DNA of 64,000 nucleotides. Origin: Neisseria sicca 4320. GTDB lineage: Bacteria; Pseudomonadota; Gammaproteobacteria; Burkholderiales; Neisseriaceae. The stretch's first letter is position 1, and every line of letters begins with the position of its first letter. A program made the position numbers and the translations under genes. The notes under the pieces were generated by a model. It searched no databases, had not been told where the DNA came from, and saw only the letters and a list, made by a program, of their open reading frames with translations. Positions 17,256-24,511 of this stretch are shown piece after piece. The stretch spans positions 1-64,000 of the forward strand of contig NZ_AEPF01000051.1 in NCBI RefSeq assembly GCF_000193735.1, in the 5' to 3' direction.

Positions 17256-17915
17256 TTAACTACAAGCCGTATTGGTGTTGTTAATCCGATTTTGACGAAT
17301 ACAACTATTGCGAGCCGCACGTTTTTTTACTTGGACTTTTTCATCCAGTGCCATAAACCGGTCCATCATATCCAGCTGTGTTTGGTTTTGCTGGATATAG
17401 GCATTTTCCAAGGCAATACGGTTTTCTAGGTCGGCGGCCGCTTTGGCATCTTGGGTAGTATTTACCTTATCCATCAACGCCTTAATGTTTTTGAAGCGTA
17501 GTTCCGAATCCTTGATGGCTTTCAGAGTCAGATCAAAATGTTTGATCAAACGCTCATTGTCTGCGTTTTGATTATAGCCTTTTGAACTCAACAGATTGTT
17601 AAAGTTCCCACCTTTTGTCTGCATGGCTGCATCATAAACCGATTTCCACTCATCGGGTAGTTGTTCGAGTGCTTCGGTTTTCAGAATGTTGCCTAAATTG
17701 CGGTTGCCGGTAAGGGCTTTGACTTGATTTTTCAGTTCGGTGATTTGCTTGATTTGGTTATCAATTTGCTGTCCCATTTTAACGACCTGTTCAACGGCTT
17801 TGGCAACCGCAGCACCGTCGTAAACCGGAATGGCCGCTATCGTTGGGGCGGCGGTAGCAACCATAAGACCAACGGCTAAAGCCGCCACTGTTTTTTTGAC
17901 TTTACACAGTTTCAT
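17256..17915 (-). CDS. virB5: T4SS pilus-associated protein VirB5
   Basis: The 219-aa protein has a signal peptide (MKLCKVKKTVAALAVGLMVA, cleaved around residue 28) and a long helical body: VVKMGQQIDNQIKQITELKNQ (55-75 region), NADNERLIKHFDLTLKAIKD and AADLENRIALENAYIQQNQ. This matches the helical-bundle VirB5/TrbJ-like proteins at the pilus tip. Position between virB4 and virB6 agrees. The last 18 residues (RNSCIRQNRINNTNTACS) repeat the end of the downstream lipoprotein, and the DNA encoding them is a near-copy. Confidence 0.78.
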   Translation of the reverse strand: MKLCKVKKTVAALAVGLMVATAAPTIAAIPVYDGAAVAKAVEQVVKMGQQIDNQIKQITELKNQVKALTGNRNLGNILKTEALEQLPDEWKSVYDAAMQTKGGNFNNLLSSKGYNQNADNERLIKHFDLTLKAIKDSELRFKNIKALMDKVNTTQDAKAAADLENRIALENAYIQQNQTQLDMMDRFMALDEKVQVKKRAARNSCIRQNRINNTNTACS

Positions 17916-17993
17916 CGAAATCTCCTACGAATCATTATAAACGCCGCGTTGTGCGACGGATGGGTGAGGCCGTCCGTAAACGGCAGGAAGGTA

Positions 17994-18026
17994 AAAGGCC
18001 GTCTGAAAACAGTTTCAGACGGCCTA
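17994..18026. terminator. DUS hairpin of the AGGCCGTCTGAA dialect
   Basis: AGGCCGTCTGAA near 17997 faces TTCAGACGGCCT near 18014-18025. This is the GCC form of the uptake signal, unlike the GTC form used by almost all other hairpins in the window. It lies between virB4 and virB5. Confidence 0.7.
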
Positions 18027-18074
18027 TGTGTTTATATTTCAGTGAATATTTGCGTTCGGCTTTTCTCCTTCGAA

Positions 18075-20453
18075 CTAAGTGGATGTTTTACCAGATACGG
18101 ACTGATAAAGCAGTGGCAGCCAAACATCGGGGTCTTCGCTGCCGGTTTCTTCCATAATGCGGTGCATTAGGGCAACATTTTCCGATGTGCCTGAAAGTAC
18201 GACCAATTCGTCATGAAAGTCGTGTAAATCAAGAGTGGCGAACGTACTCTGCTTACTTTGCTTAATCAGGAAAATACGGCTTTCAATCGGTAATTTGAGA
18301 AGTTCGGCGCATTCTTTATCGGAAAGGCCGCATTTCATGTAAGATTCTTTGCTGCCGTCAGGGTTAGGTAGGAAAATTTTGGTCGGCGTTTGCTGTACGA
18401 TGGCAGCAAAATTGGGGGAGTTGGCGGCATCTTCCGGCGACTGGGAATCCAAAAGCAAAAACTCACCTGATTTACGGCCGGTTTTCAGTGTTTTAAGCAT
18501 CAAATCGGCTGTAATATCAAACCGGTCGGCATACCAGAATTCGGCAATGACTGAAGCCATCAAACTGCCTTCAACTGCCACACGGTCTGCCATTATTTCT
18601 TTCAAATACAGCAGATAAGCCAATACCGGACCTGTCGGCTCGTAATCATCTTTCAAGATACAGGTTACGTCCAGACCGATACGGAAAAACGCTTCCGGAT
18701 CAAAGCGGTTTGACAGGCTGTCCAAGCACCATGCAAATTCTCCGCCCTCGCTTCGGCACCACTTGGAGAGGCGCGTACGCAAAGAGTTTGGTGCGGTAGA
18801 GTAAGGCAAGTTGTCCAGCAGGGTGCTGAAATTACGCAGGTCAAACTCCAGTTCGTAGAGTGTATCGACAGCCAACTTGATTTGCCGTTCCTCCGAAGCG
18901 TCTGCGCCGCCGGCACATTGTTTGACCAAGCGGTACAGGAAACTACGGTGTTTCGGCTGATCGGGCAGTTGGAACGGGTTAAAGCCGTTGTCAACGCCTT
19001 CTTCGACCGCGTAGTAAGTTCCGCCTAATGCCCGAACGAAGATTTCCATCCCCCTATCTAAATCCAGAACAAACAGATAAGGATCAAACCGCGCCATAAA
19101 GGTCAGAATTGCGGTTTCCAGAGCGGTTTTACCCGTACCGGTTGCTCCGGTAATCAAAGTATGTCCCGCAATCCGTTTGCCGCGCATATTCATGTCTTTG
19201 CGGCTGTAATGCAGGTTCAGGTTAAACAGGGTGTTTGACAGCGTTTTCAGAGGCATCACCGGTGAACCGTCGCCAATCGGATTGCCCCAGCTTTTACCTT
19301 GGGAGTAGTTGTGCATTCCGAATACGGTGGCAAGATTGGTGGTTGTTTTCGGCATCATCCGCGGACGCTGTTTGTAACCCGGAATTTGGCTGAAAAAGGT
19401 TGAGGGCATTGAACCCGCTGCATGGACAAAACGGAATCCGTTTGCATTGAGGAACTCCGTCATCGCCGTCGAGCCGTTTTTACGGGCAGCTTTCGGGGTA
19501 TCCCCATATACAACAAGGGAGGCGGAATAATCGCCGAACATAGTGCGCCCCGCAGACAGTTCGCCTTTTCCCAAAGTCAGTTCGTCTTGCTGATCTGTCG
19601 CTTCGTCTTTGGCACTTTTCAGTGCATTGCGCTGCTGGTTAATGGCCGACTGCATATCAGCATTTTCCGTATAGATAAAACTTTGCGTCAGCGAAAATTC
19701 ACACGGAAGCGACAAGACCGGCAGCAAAGTCATAATTTTACTCCGGCCGAAGTCCTTCAAATCGTAGCAGGTAGCAAACTTTCGATGTTGTGCACTTCTG
19801 ATCTCCAGAATATCCGTACCGAAATGCAGGTCGGCAGTAGGGATGACTTTATATGCCGCAGAAGGGGTTAGGGGAATATTTTCCCTTAATCCCCCATTGC
19901 AAAGTGTTCCAAAGAATTGATAGACATCTGAAAATACCACCCCGTTCTCGTTTTCATAAACGCCCAACGGTTCGGGATCAAATATGCTTAATCCTTTTAC
20001 GATTAAATCCAACAACTCCGCCGTTTCTTCAACCCCATCTGAAAAATCATGGTATTTCAAGACGACTGATAAGTAGAACAAATTTTCAAAATAGTCTTTT
20101 TGGTTGAATTGTTCGATATAGTGGTCTGCAAACTGTCGGCAGAAGTTATTTTTGAAAATATAGTTTCTTTTCAAATCAATTTTCTGCCGTTGGAGCGTCG
20201 TCCATATGGCAAGCCGACTACCATATTGCTTGCCAGCGGCATTCAAAACCCTTTTGAGGGTTTCGTTTGCCGCTATCAAGTGCCCGTCATTTACGCCTTC
20301 AAAAGGAATACCGTCAAATTTAACGGTAAAGCCCAAGTAGCCGTTATCATAATGCACAATATGCTCAGCAACGTGCCGACTGACTTTCGGAAAAAAGTTT
20401 TGCTGCGGCGGCTGCCTCTTCAGTGTCTTCCTTAATAAATCGGATGTAATCAT
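18075..20453 (-). CDS. virB4: T4SS ATPase VirB4
   Basis: The 792-aa protein is the largest channel ATPase. The N-terminal CagE/VirB4 domain (about 20-240) is followed by the nucleotide-binding domain: Walker A GATGTGKTALET (about 435-446), Walker B region FLLLDSQSPEDAA, and FLPNPDGSKESYMKCGLS, a VirB4 hallmark. The ATG at 20453 is preferred over TTG at 20468 because GGAAGAG lies just before it. The gene overlaps virB3 by 89 nt in another frame, an unusually long but plausible coupling. It ends 180 bp before virB5. Confidence 0.93.
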   Translation of the reverse strand: MITSDLLRKTLKRQPPQQNFFPKVSRHVAEHIVHYDNGYLGFTVKFDGIPFEGVNDGHLIAANETLKRVLNAAGKQYGSRLAIWTTLQRQKIDLKRNYIFKNNFCRQFADHYIEQFNQKDYFENLFYLSVVLKYHDFSDGVEETAELLDLIVKGLSIFDPEPLGVYENENGVVFSDVYQFFGTLCNGGLRENIPLTPSAAYKVIPTADLHFGTDILEIRSAQHRKFATCYDLKDFGRSKIMTLLPVLSLPCEFSLTQSFIYTENADMQSAINQQRNALKSAKDEATDQQDELTLGKGELSAGRTMFGDYSASLVVYGDTPKAARKNGSTAMTEFLNANGFRFVHAAGSMPSTFFSQIPGYKQRPRMMPKTTTNLATVFGMHNYSQGKSWGNPIGDGSPVMPLKTLSNTLFNLNLHYSRKDMNMRGKRIAGHTLITGATGTGKTALETAILTFMARFDPYLFVLDLDRGMEIFVRALGGTYYAVEEGVDNGFNPFQLPDQPKHRSFLYRLVKQCAGGADASEERQIKLAVDTLYELEFDLRNFSTLLDNLPYSTAPNSLRTRLSKWCRSEGGEFAWCLDSLSNRFDPEAFFRIGLDVTCILKDDYEPTGPVLAYLLYLKEIMADRVAVEGSLMASVIAEFWYADRFDITADLMLKTLKTGRKSGEFLLLDSQSPEDAANSPNFAAIVQQTPTKIFLPNPDGSKESYMKCGLSDKECAELLKLPIESRIFLIKQSKQSTFATLDLHDFHDELVVLSGTSENVALMHRIMEETGSEDPDVWLPLLYQSVSGKTST

Positions 20454-20796
20454 CGCGGTCTCTTCCAAATTTGGTTGCTGTAATGGTTAGGGTGTCACCG
20501 AAAAGATTTGACTTCCTCCGGATGAACCACCAGTAAATTTCCAAACCCAATATACGTAATGCCTGATCATCTCTTTTCGTGAACATTCTCAGGAAAAAGA
20601 TACAGGGCAGGGCCAGCAGGAAAATCCCGAAAGCCTTCAAGCCGTAAACAGGCATAAGGAACATGGCGGTAGCCATAAATACCACTAAGATAATAAAGCC
20701 CGGAATAATAGGAACTCCGGCCAGCATGGCGACACGTGACAGTCCCTCATAAGAACTGTACTCTGTGTCAATATTGATTTCGGGTAATCCGTTCAT
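20365..20796 (-). CDS. virB3: T4SS protein VirB3
   Basis: The 143-aa protein has two adjacent membrane segments (about 22-45 and 52-70; VAMLAGVPIIPGFIILVVF) followed by FTKRDDQALRILGLEIYW, the VirB3 signature. It ends with a charged tail that overlaps the 5' end of virB4. VirB3 partners VirB4 in the inner membrane; in some systems the two are fused, and the long overlap here could be a step in that direction. Confidence 0.88.
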   Translation of the reverse strand: MNGLPEINIDTEYSSYEGLSRVAMLAGVPIIPGFIILVVFMATAMFLMPVYGLKAFGIFLLALPCIFFLRMFTKRDDQALRILGLEIYWWFIRRKSNLFGDTLTITATKFGRDRDDYIRFIKEDTEEAAAAAKLFSESQSARC

Positions 20797-20816
20797 CCGT
20801 ATTCACCCTGTGTCAA

Positions 20817-21134
20817 TTAGAAGTTAACGCTTTTCGCTGCTTTAATAATCCCTGCCGCCAACGCAGGTCCGCATCCGAACAGAAAAATCCAACCGCAAAC
20901 CCGAAGAATGTCTCCAATAGTTTTTTCTTGAAAATAACCACCAACAGCAACCATGACAATTGCCACACCTGCAACAATCGCCAAAATGTTGTACCACTCT
21001 TGAAACCATTGTTTGACTGTACTCTCTCCGGTTGACAGGCCGCCGGCGGCCAAAGCCGTCTGAATACCACCCAACATTGCACTAAACAAAACCGCTTTTA
21101 CCCATTGACGGGTGTTTTCACTCACATATTTCAT
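20817..21134 (-). CDS. virB2: T4SS pilin VirB2
   Basis: The 105-aa prepilin has a long leader ending ALAAGG (cleavage near residue 30) and two hydrophobic helices (about 46-66 and 76-98) joined by the short basic loop QEKTIGD. Size, layout and position between virB1 and virB3 match the conjugative pilin. No cyclisation signal can be judged from sequence. Confidence 0.88.
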   Translation of the reverse strand: MKYVSENTRQWVKAVLFSAMLGGIQTALAAGGLSTGESTVKQWFQEWYNILAIVAGVAIVMVAVGGYFQEKTIGDILRVCGWIFLFGCGPALAAGIIKAAKSVNF

Positions 21135-21145
21135 TTTTGAAGCTC

Positions 21146-21197
21146 CAAAAAAAAGACCGCCAATATGGCGGATACAAAAAAACGACCATAAGGTCGT
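21146..21197 (-). terminator. Two hairpins between virB1 and virB2
   Basis: ACCGCC-AATAT-GGCGG (about 21155-21171) and CGACC-ATAA-GGTCG (21183-21196) are each followed on the minus strand by a T run. They resemble tandem weak terminators or attenuators that lower expression of virB2 onward, or mark processing sites. Confidence 0.55.
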
Positions 21198-21200
21198 GTA

Positions 21201-21881
21201 TTAAAAATCACCGAAAACATCCCAAGACTTAGGTTCTGGTTTTTGTAGAACAACTTGTTGATGTATTCCTCTTTCAATTCGGGCAGGTGTATCAGAGAAA
21301 TTGGTTGGTTCTGAGAATACTGCCTTTCTGTATGGCGAATCCAAAGTTTTCTTATTGGCAACCGTTACCGGAACAGGTTGTATTGCAGCAGGATTTTTCC
21401 CACTTAAACGTGCGTAACGTGCTTTGACATTGCGCACATAGTGCTGGGTTTCCCGATATGGTGGAATACCACCATATTTACGAACTGCTCCTTCGCCGGC
21501 GTTGTATCCGGCGAGCACCAAATCAAGATTACAGCCGTGAATACTGGATTTGTCAGGGAAGTGGTTACATAAAAAGCGCAGGTAACGAGTACCTGCGATG
21601 ATGTTTTGTTCCGGATCGTATAAATGTTTGGGATTGACCCCCATTCGTGCGGCCGTCGGCGGTATAACCTGTAACAGACCCTTGGCGTTTTTATTAGATA
21701 TTGCGAAACGGTTTCCTGAGCTTTCTCTTCCCATAACAGCCCATACAATGTTTTTATCCAAACTTTGCAATGCGGCATACTTTTCAACCAAGGCCTCATA
21801 TTGCGGGTATGGGGCGCCGGCAAAAGCTGACGTTTGGTAAAAAGCAAAGAGTGATGTTGTCAGTATCAATATTTTCTTCAT
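21201..21881 (-). CDS. virB1: T4SS lytic transglycosylase VirB1
   Basis: The 226-aa periplasmic enzyme cuts peptidoglycan to let the channel pass. A signal peptide (MKKILILTTSLFAFYQTSAF) is followed by the SLT domain: catalytic Glu53 in VMGRESSGNRF, NKNAKGLLQVIPPTA, and AGYNAGEGAVRKYGG. The ATG at 21881 is preferred over 21923 because it yields the signal peptide. Its first codon overlaps the upstream 92-aa gene by 4 nt (ATGA). Confidence 0.92.
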   Translation of the reverse strand: MKKILILTTSLFAFYQTSAFAGAPYPQYEALVEKYAALQSLDKNIVWAVMGRESSGNRFAISNKNAKGLLQVIPPTAARMGVNPKHLYDPEQNIIAGTRYLRFLCNHFPDKSSIHGCNLDLVLAGYNAGEGAVRKYGGIPPYRETQHYVRNVKARYARLSGKNPAAIQPVPVTVANKKTLDSPYRKAVFSEPTNFSDTPARIERGIHQQVVLQKPEPKSWDVFGDF

Positions 21882-22156
21882 GTTTTTTTCACATCCCATT
21901 TCTCGGCAGGGGACACCTGCCAATCATTTACATAACGAATACGGCCGCCCTCAATGGAATGATACCGTGTTCCAAAAACATACACCTTCAGACGACCGTC
22001 AGACATGGTTTTCAATACATTGCAGTACATCAAGTAATCAATCCGAGACCGGCTATTTAATGAATGCGTACATTTTAAAAAATGCGAACCGTTCCAATCT
22101 TTGGGCTGTTCATTGTGGATTGTTCTGTTCATCCGAATTATCTGATTAAGGGACAT
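21878..22156 (-). CDS. Unknown protein, 92 aa, coupled to virB1
   Basis: The product is basic and soluble, beginning MSLNQIIRMNRTIHNEQ and containing GRLKVYVFGTRYHSIEGG in the C-terminal half. It has no signal or membrane segment. It overlaps virB1 by 4 nt, which supports real translation. As one of the first genes of the long transfer transcript it could be regulatory, but no helix-turn-helix is evident. Unrecognised. Confidence 0.6.
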   Translation of the reverse strand: MSLNQIIRMNRTIHNEQPKDWNGSHFLKCTHSLNSRSRIDYLMYCNVLKTMSDGRLKVYVFGTRYHSIEGGRIRYVNDWQVSPAEKWDVKKT

Positions 22157-22173
22157 CTTGCACTCCTACTATA

Positions 22174-22202
22174 TAAAAATGCCGCCTTTTAAGGCAGCAT
22201 TA
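22174..22202 (-). terminator. Hairpin upstream of the 92-aa gene
   Basis: ATGCCGCCT and AAGGCAGCAT form an imperfect stem followed by T-rich sequence on the minus strand, between the 73-aa and 92-aa genes. Confidence 0.5.
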
Positions 22203-22224
22203 CATAAGTTTCTTATAAGTAATC

Positions 22225-22446
22225 TTAATTATCTGTTTTTGAAGAAATAGCTCTGTCGTTAATGATCATATTATTCATTACAATGACTTGGTCCATAAGG
22301 TTAATCTGAACCTTTAACATATGAATTTCCATTTGTTGCTGTAACAACATATTTTCTTGTTTGGTAATATTTTCATGCTGAATGACAATTACAACTGTGT
22401 TAGTTATAAAAACTATCAATAGGAATAATAATTTGAATATTTTCAT
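22225..22446 (-). CDS. Small membrane-anchored coiled-coil protein, 73 aa
   Basis: The ORF starts MKIFKLLFLLIVFITNTVVI, a membrane anchor, then continues as an amphipathic helix rich in Gln/Met/Ile (NMLLQQQMEIHMLKVQINLM), suggesting a periplasmic coiled coil. It is the outermost gene of the element, 190 bp from the tRNA fragment, and is AT-richer than its neighbours. Function unknown; the possibility that it is not expressed cannot be excluded. Confidence 0.5.
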   Translation of the reverse strand: MKIFKLLFLLIVFITNTVVIVIQHENITKQENMLLQQQMEIHMLKVQINLMDQVIVMNNMIINDRAISSKTDN

Positions 22447-22633
22447 TGGCTACAATATTTCCATTTTGAAAAGAAAAAACGAAAATCTAAGCAAACTGAA
22501 AGTTAGAATGCTTCGATTTTCGTTCTTTGGGGTGTGTCCATTTTGTGACTGAAACACATTGAAATAAATAGTATATGACGGTATGTGCAGACTTCACTTC
22601 TATTTAAAAACAATGGGTTAGGTTTTACATAAA

Positions 22634-22694
22634 GGACTTAAAATCCGTCGGCCCTAAACCGGCCGTGCCGGTTCGATTCCGGCTCCGGGCACCA
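22634..22694 (+). other. tRNA-Leu(UAA) 3' fragment: element attachment site
   Basis: The 61 bases contain the anticodon loop CTTAAAA within GGA/TCC, the long variable arm typical of tRNA-Leu, a perfect T arm (GCCGG-TTCGATT-CCGGC), the 3' acceptor strand TCCGGGC and encoded ACCA. The 5' half of a tRNA is missing upstream; the sequence there is AT-rich and unrelated. This is the duplicated 3' end left when an integrase inserts an element into a tRNA gene. The intact gene should lie on the same strand at the element's other end. Confidence 0.88.
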
Positions 22695-22695
22695 C

Positions 22696-22722
22696 AACCG
22701 CTTTTAGAGCGGTTATTTTTTT
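22696..22722 (+). terminator. Terminator of the original tRNA-Leu gene
   Basis: AACCGC and GCGGTT form a 6-bp stem with a 7-base loop followed by a run of T. It lies two bases after the ACCA and shows where the chromosomal sequence resumes. Confidence 0.75.
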
Positions 22723-23140
22723 ATCTATTGTAATGTAATGCCTAAAACCAAAGCTAAGGTAGAAAAGGCTTTTAGTTGTTTTAAGTATCTATGATTTGTT
22801 TAATTCCATATACTATCGTCTGATTGAATCAATACTTTCAGAGGCTATAATCGGGGTATCCGAAAATACCTTGCATTCAAATGCCAAGGAAATTTCTATC
22901 GGCAGAATTAAAGTTGGTTCATAAAAGGAAGTTATGGAGATTCAAAGCCCGGCTTAGAACAGCTTGGCGAATGCTGCGATGTATCAAGGCATTTTTGATG
23001 ATGCAATACTGATAAGGCTGTGTAGAAAATACCCCTATAATTCTGTTGGCTGGATTAGTTAAAGCTGTTTGATATGGTTAGGAACTAAAAGGCCTATGGA
23101 AGCTGTTATGCAGTGAACTATGTAATTTAGTTAGTTGTTT
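22723..23140. other. Non-coding stretch without recognisable features
   Basis: About 420 AT-rich bases separate the tRNA terminator from the pilus ATPase gene's terminator. No ORF, known repeat or promoter pair stood out. It may hold gene remnants left by earlier integrations at this tRNA. Confidence 0.4.
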
Positions 23141-23178
23141 AAAAAGGTCGTCTGAAAAGTGGTTTTCAGACGACCTTT
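23141..23178. terminator. DUS inverted-pair terminator
   Basis: AGGTCGTCTGAA at 23145-23156 pairs with TTCAGACGACCT at 23165-23176, 19 bp after the pilus ATPase stop. Confidence 0.85.
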
Positions 23179-23196
23179 GTTCATTTTTGACAACTT

Positions 23197-24324
23197 TTAA
23201 ATCAGTTCCAAATCTGGGCCGGCGTTTTGGGCGCGGCGGCTGCGCAGTTGGATATCCAAACGCAGGTCGTGGGCGGAGTCGGCATTTTTAATGGCGTCTT
23301 GGAAGCTGATGTCGCCGCGTTCGTACAGCTCGTAGAGCGCTTGGTCGAAGGTTTGCATGCCCATGGCGGTCGATTTTTTCATCATTTCTTTGATGCCGTG
23401 GATTTCGCCTTTTTGAATCATCTCGGAAATGATCGGCGAATTGAGCAGGATTTCCACTGCGGCTACGCGGCCCTTGCCGCCTTCGCGGGGAATCAGGCGT
23501 TGCGAGATGAAGGCTTGCAGGTTAAGCGACAAGTCGGTCAAAAGCTGGGTGCGGCGCTCTTCTGGGAAGAAGTTGATGATACGGTCGAGCGCCTGGTTGG
23601 AGTTGTTGGCGTGCAGCGTGGCGAGACAGAGGTGGCCTGTTTCGGCGAACGCCAAGGCGTAGTCCATGGTTTCGCGGTCGCGAATCTCACCAATCAGGAT
23701 GACGTCTGGCGCCTGACGCAGGGTGTTTTTCAGCGCGGCAAACCAGTTTTCGGTATCCACGCCGACTTCGCGCTGGGTAATGATGCTTTTTTTGTGTTGA
23801 TGGACGAACTCAATCGGGTCTTCGATGGTGATGATGTGGTCTTGGCAATTCTCGTTGCGGTGGTCAACCATCGCGGCGAGCGAGGTCGATTTGCCCGAGC
23901 CGGTACCGCCGACGAAAATCACAAGGCCGCGTTTTTTCATCACCACGTCTTTCAAGACGGGCGGCAGATTGAGGCTGTCGAAATTCGGGATTTTGCTGGT
24001 AATAGAGCGGAACACCAACGCCGTCGCTCCGCGCTGCACCATCGCATTGACACGGAAGCGGCTGGTGTCGGGCAGGCTGATGGCGAAGTTGCATTCGTTG
24101 GTGGAGGAAAACTCTTCGATTTGTTTGGTGGACATAATCGAAAAAGCGATTTCCATACATTTTTCGGAGGTCAGCGGCTCGTCGGTAATCGGCGTAATTT
24201 TGCCGTCCACTTTCATAGCAGGCGGAAAATTGGTAGTGATAAAGAGGTCGGAGCCTTTGTATTTGTTCATATGGCGCAGCCAAGTGAACAATTCGTCTTT
24301 TGCGCTGGGAGGGTTGGTCATCAT
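23197..24324 (-). CDS. pilU: PilT/PilU-family pilus retraction ATPase
   Basis: The 375-aa cytoplasmic hexameric ATPase powers or modulates type IV pilus retraction. Walker A is FVGGTGSGKSTS (about 138-149), followed by the Asp box TIEDPIEFVHQ, Walker B VILIGEIRDRETMDYAL and His box GHLCLATLHANN. The sequences SDLFITTNFPPAMKVDGK and ECNFAISLPD are closer to Pseudomonas PilU than to PilT. Neisseria carry three such paralogues; the one beside lepA is usually named pilT2, so the symbol is uncertain although the family is not. Confidence 0.88.
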   Translation of the reverse strand: MMTNPPSAKDELFTWLRHMNKYKGSDLFITTNFPPAMKVDGKITPITDEPLTSEKCMEIAFSIMSTKQIEEFSSTNECNFAISLPDTSRFRVNAMVQRGATALVFRSITSKIPNFDSLNLPPVLKDVVMKKRGLVIFVGGTGSGKSTSLAAMVDHRNENCQDHIITIEDPIEFVHQHKKSIITQREVGVDTENWFAALKNTLRQAPDVILIGEIRDRETMDYALAFAETGHLCLATLHANNSNQALDRIINFFPEERRTQLLTDLSLNLQAFISQRLIPREGGKGRVAAVEILLNSPIISEMIQKGEIHGIKEMMKKSTAMGMQTFDQALYELYERGDISFQDAIKNADSAHDLRLDIQLRSRRAQNAGPDLELI

Positions 24325-24511
24325 GATATTGGATAATTTCGGTGGTTATTTTATTGAAATGGATTATATCAAATAAATCATGATACATAAAAATGGCACG
24401 ATTACCGTATCGAATAATAAGACAGGCGGGCAATATGGCGGATTCAATACGGGTATGGAATGCCGTCGCTGCTGTTATAATACCGCCCACAATTTCATGG
24501 AAAGGTAAAAA

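Larger units (their letters stand above)
69..22694. mobile_element. Integrated conjugative element (right-hand part, T4SS type)
   Basis: A block of same-strand genes encodes a complete VirB1-VirB11/VirD4 type IV secretion system, a relaxase, a MobC-like accessory protein, a primase and SSB, which together make a conjugation machine. Its right boundary is a 61-bp tRNA-Leu 3' fragment followed by that tRNA's terminator. No integrase, replication gene or partition gene is visible, so the left end and the recombinase must lie outside the window. The direction of the tRNA fragment predicts that the intact tRNA-Leu(UAA) is at the left end. Cargo seen here is a FitAB-like toxin-antitoxin pair and a HEPN-protein pair. 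Mobility is inferred. Confidence 0.8.

Noticed and set aside
22634..22694. Functional tRNA gene
   Set aside because: The 5' half (acceptor strand and D arm) is missing, so only the 3' fragment exists.
1..22694. Gonococcal genetic island-type (F-like) T4SS
   Set aside because: Genes are of the VirB/VirD4 (P-type) class; no F-type tra genes such as traG-like, traN or traU were seen.
23227..24336. Long open frame opposite the pilus ATPase gene
   Set aside because: It is an antisense shadow of a clearly conserved ATPase; its composition follows the opposite strand's codon pattern.
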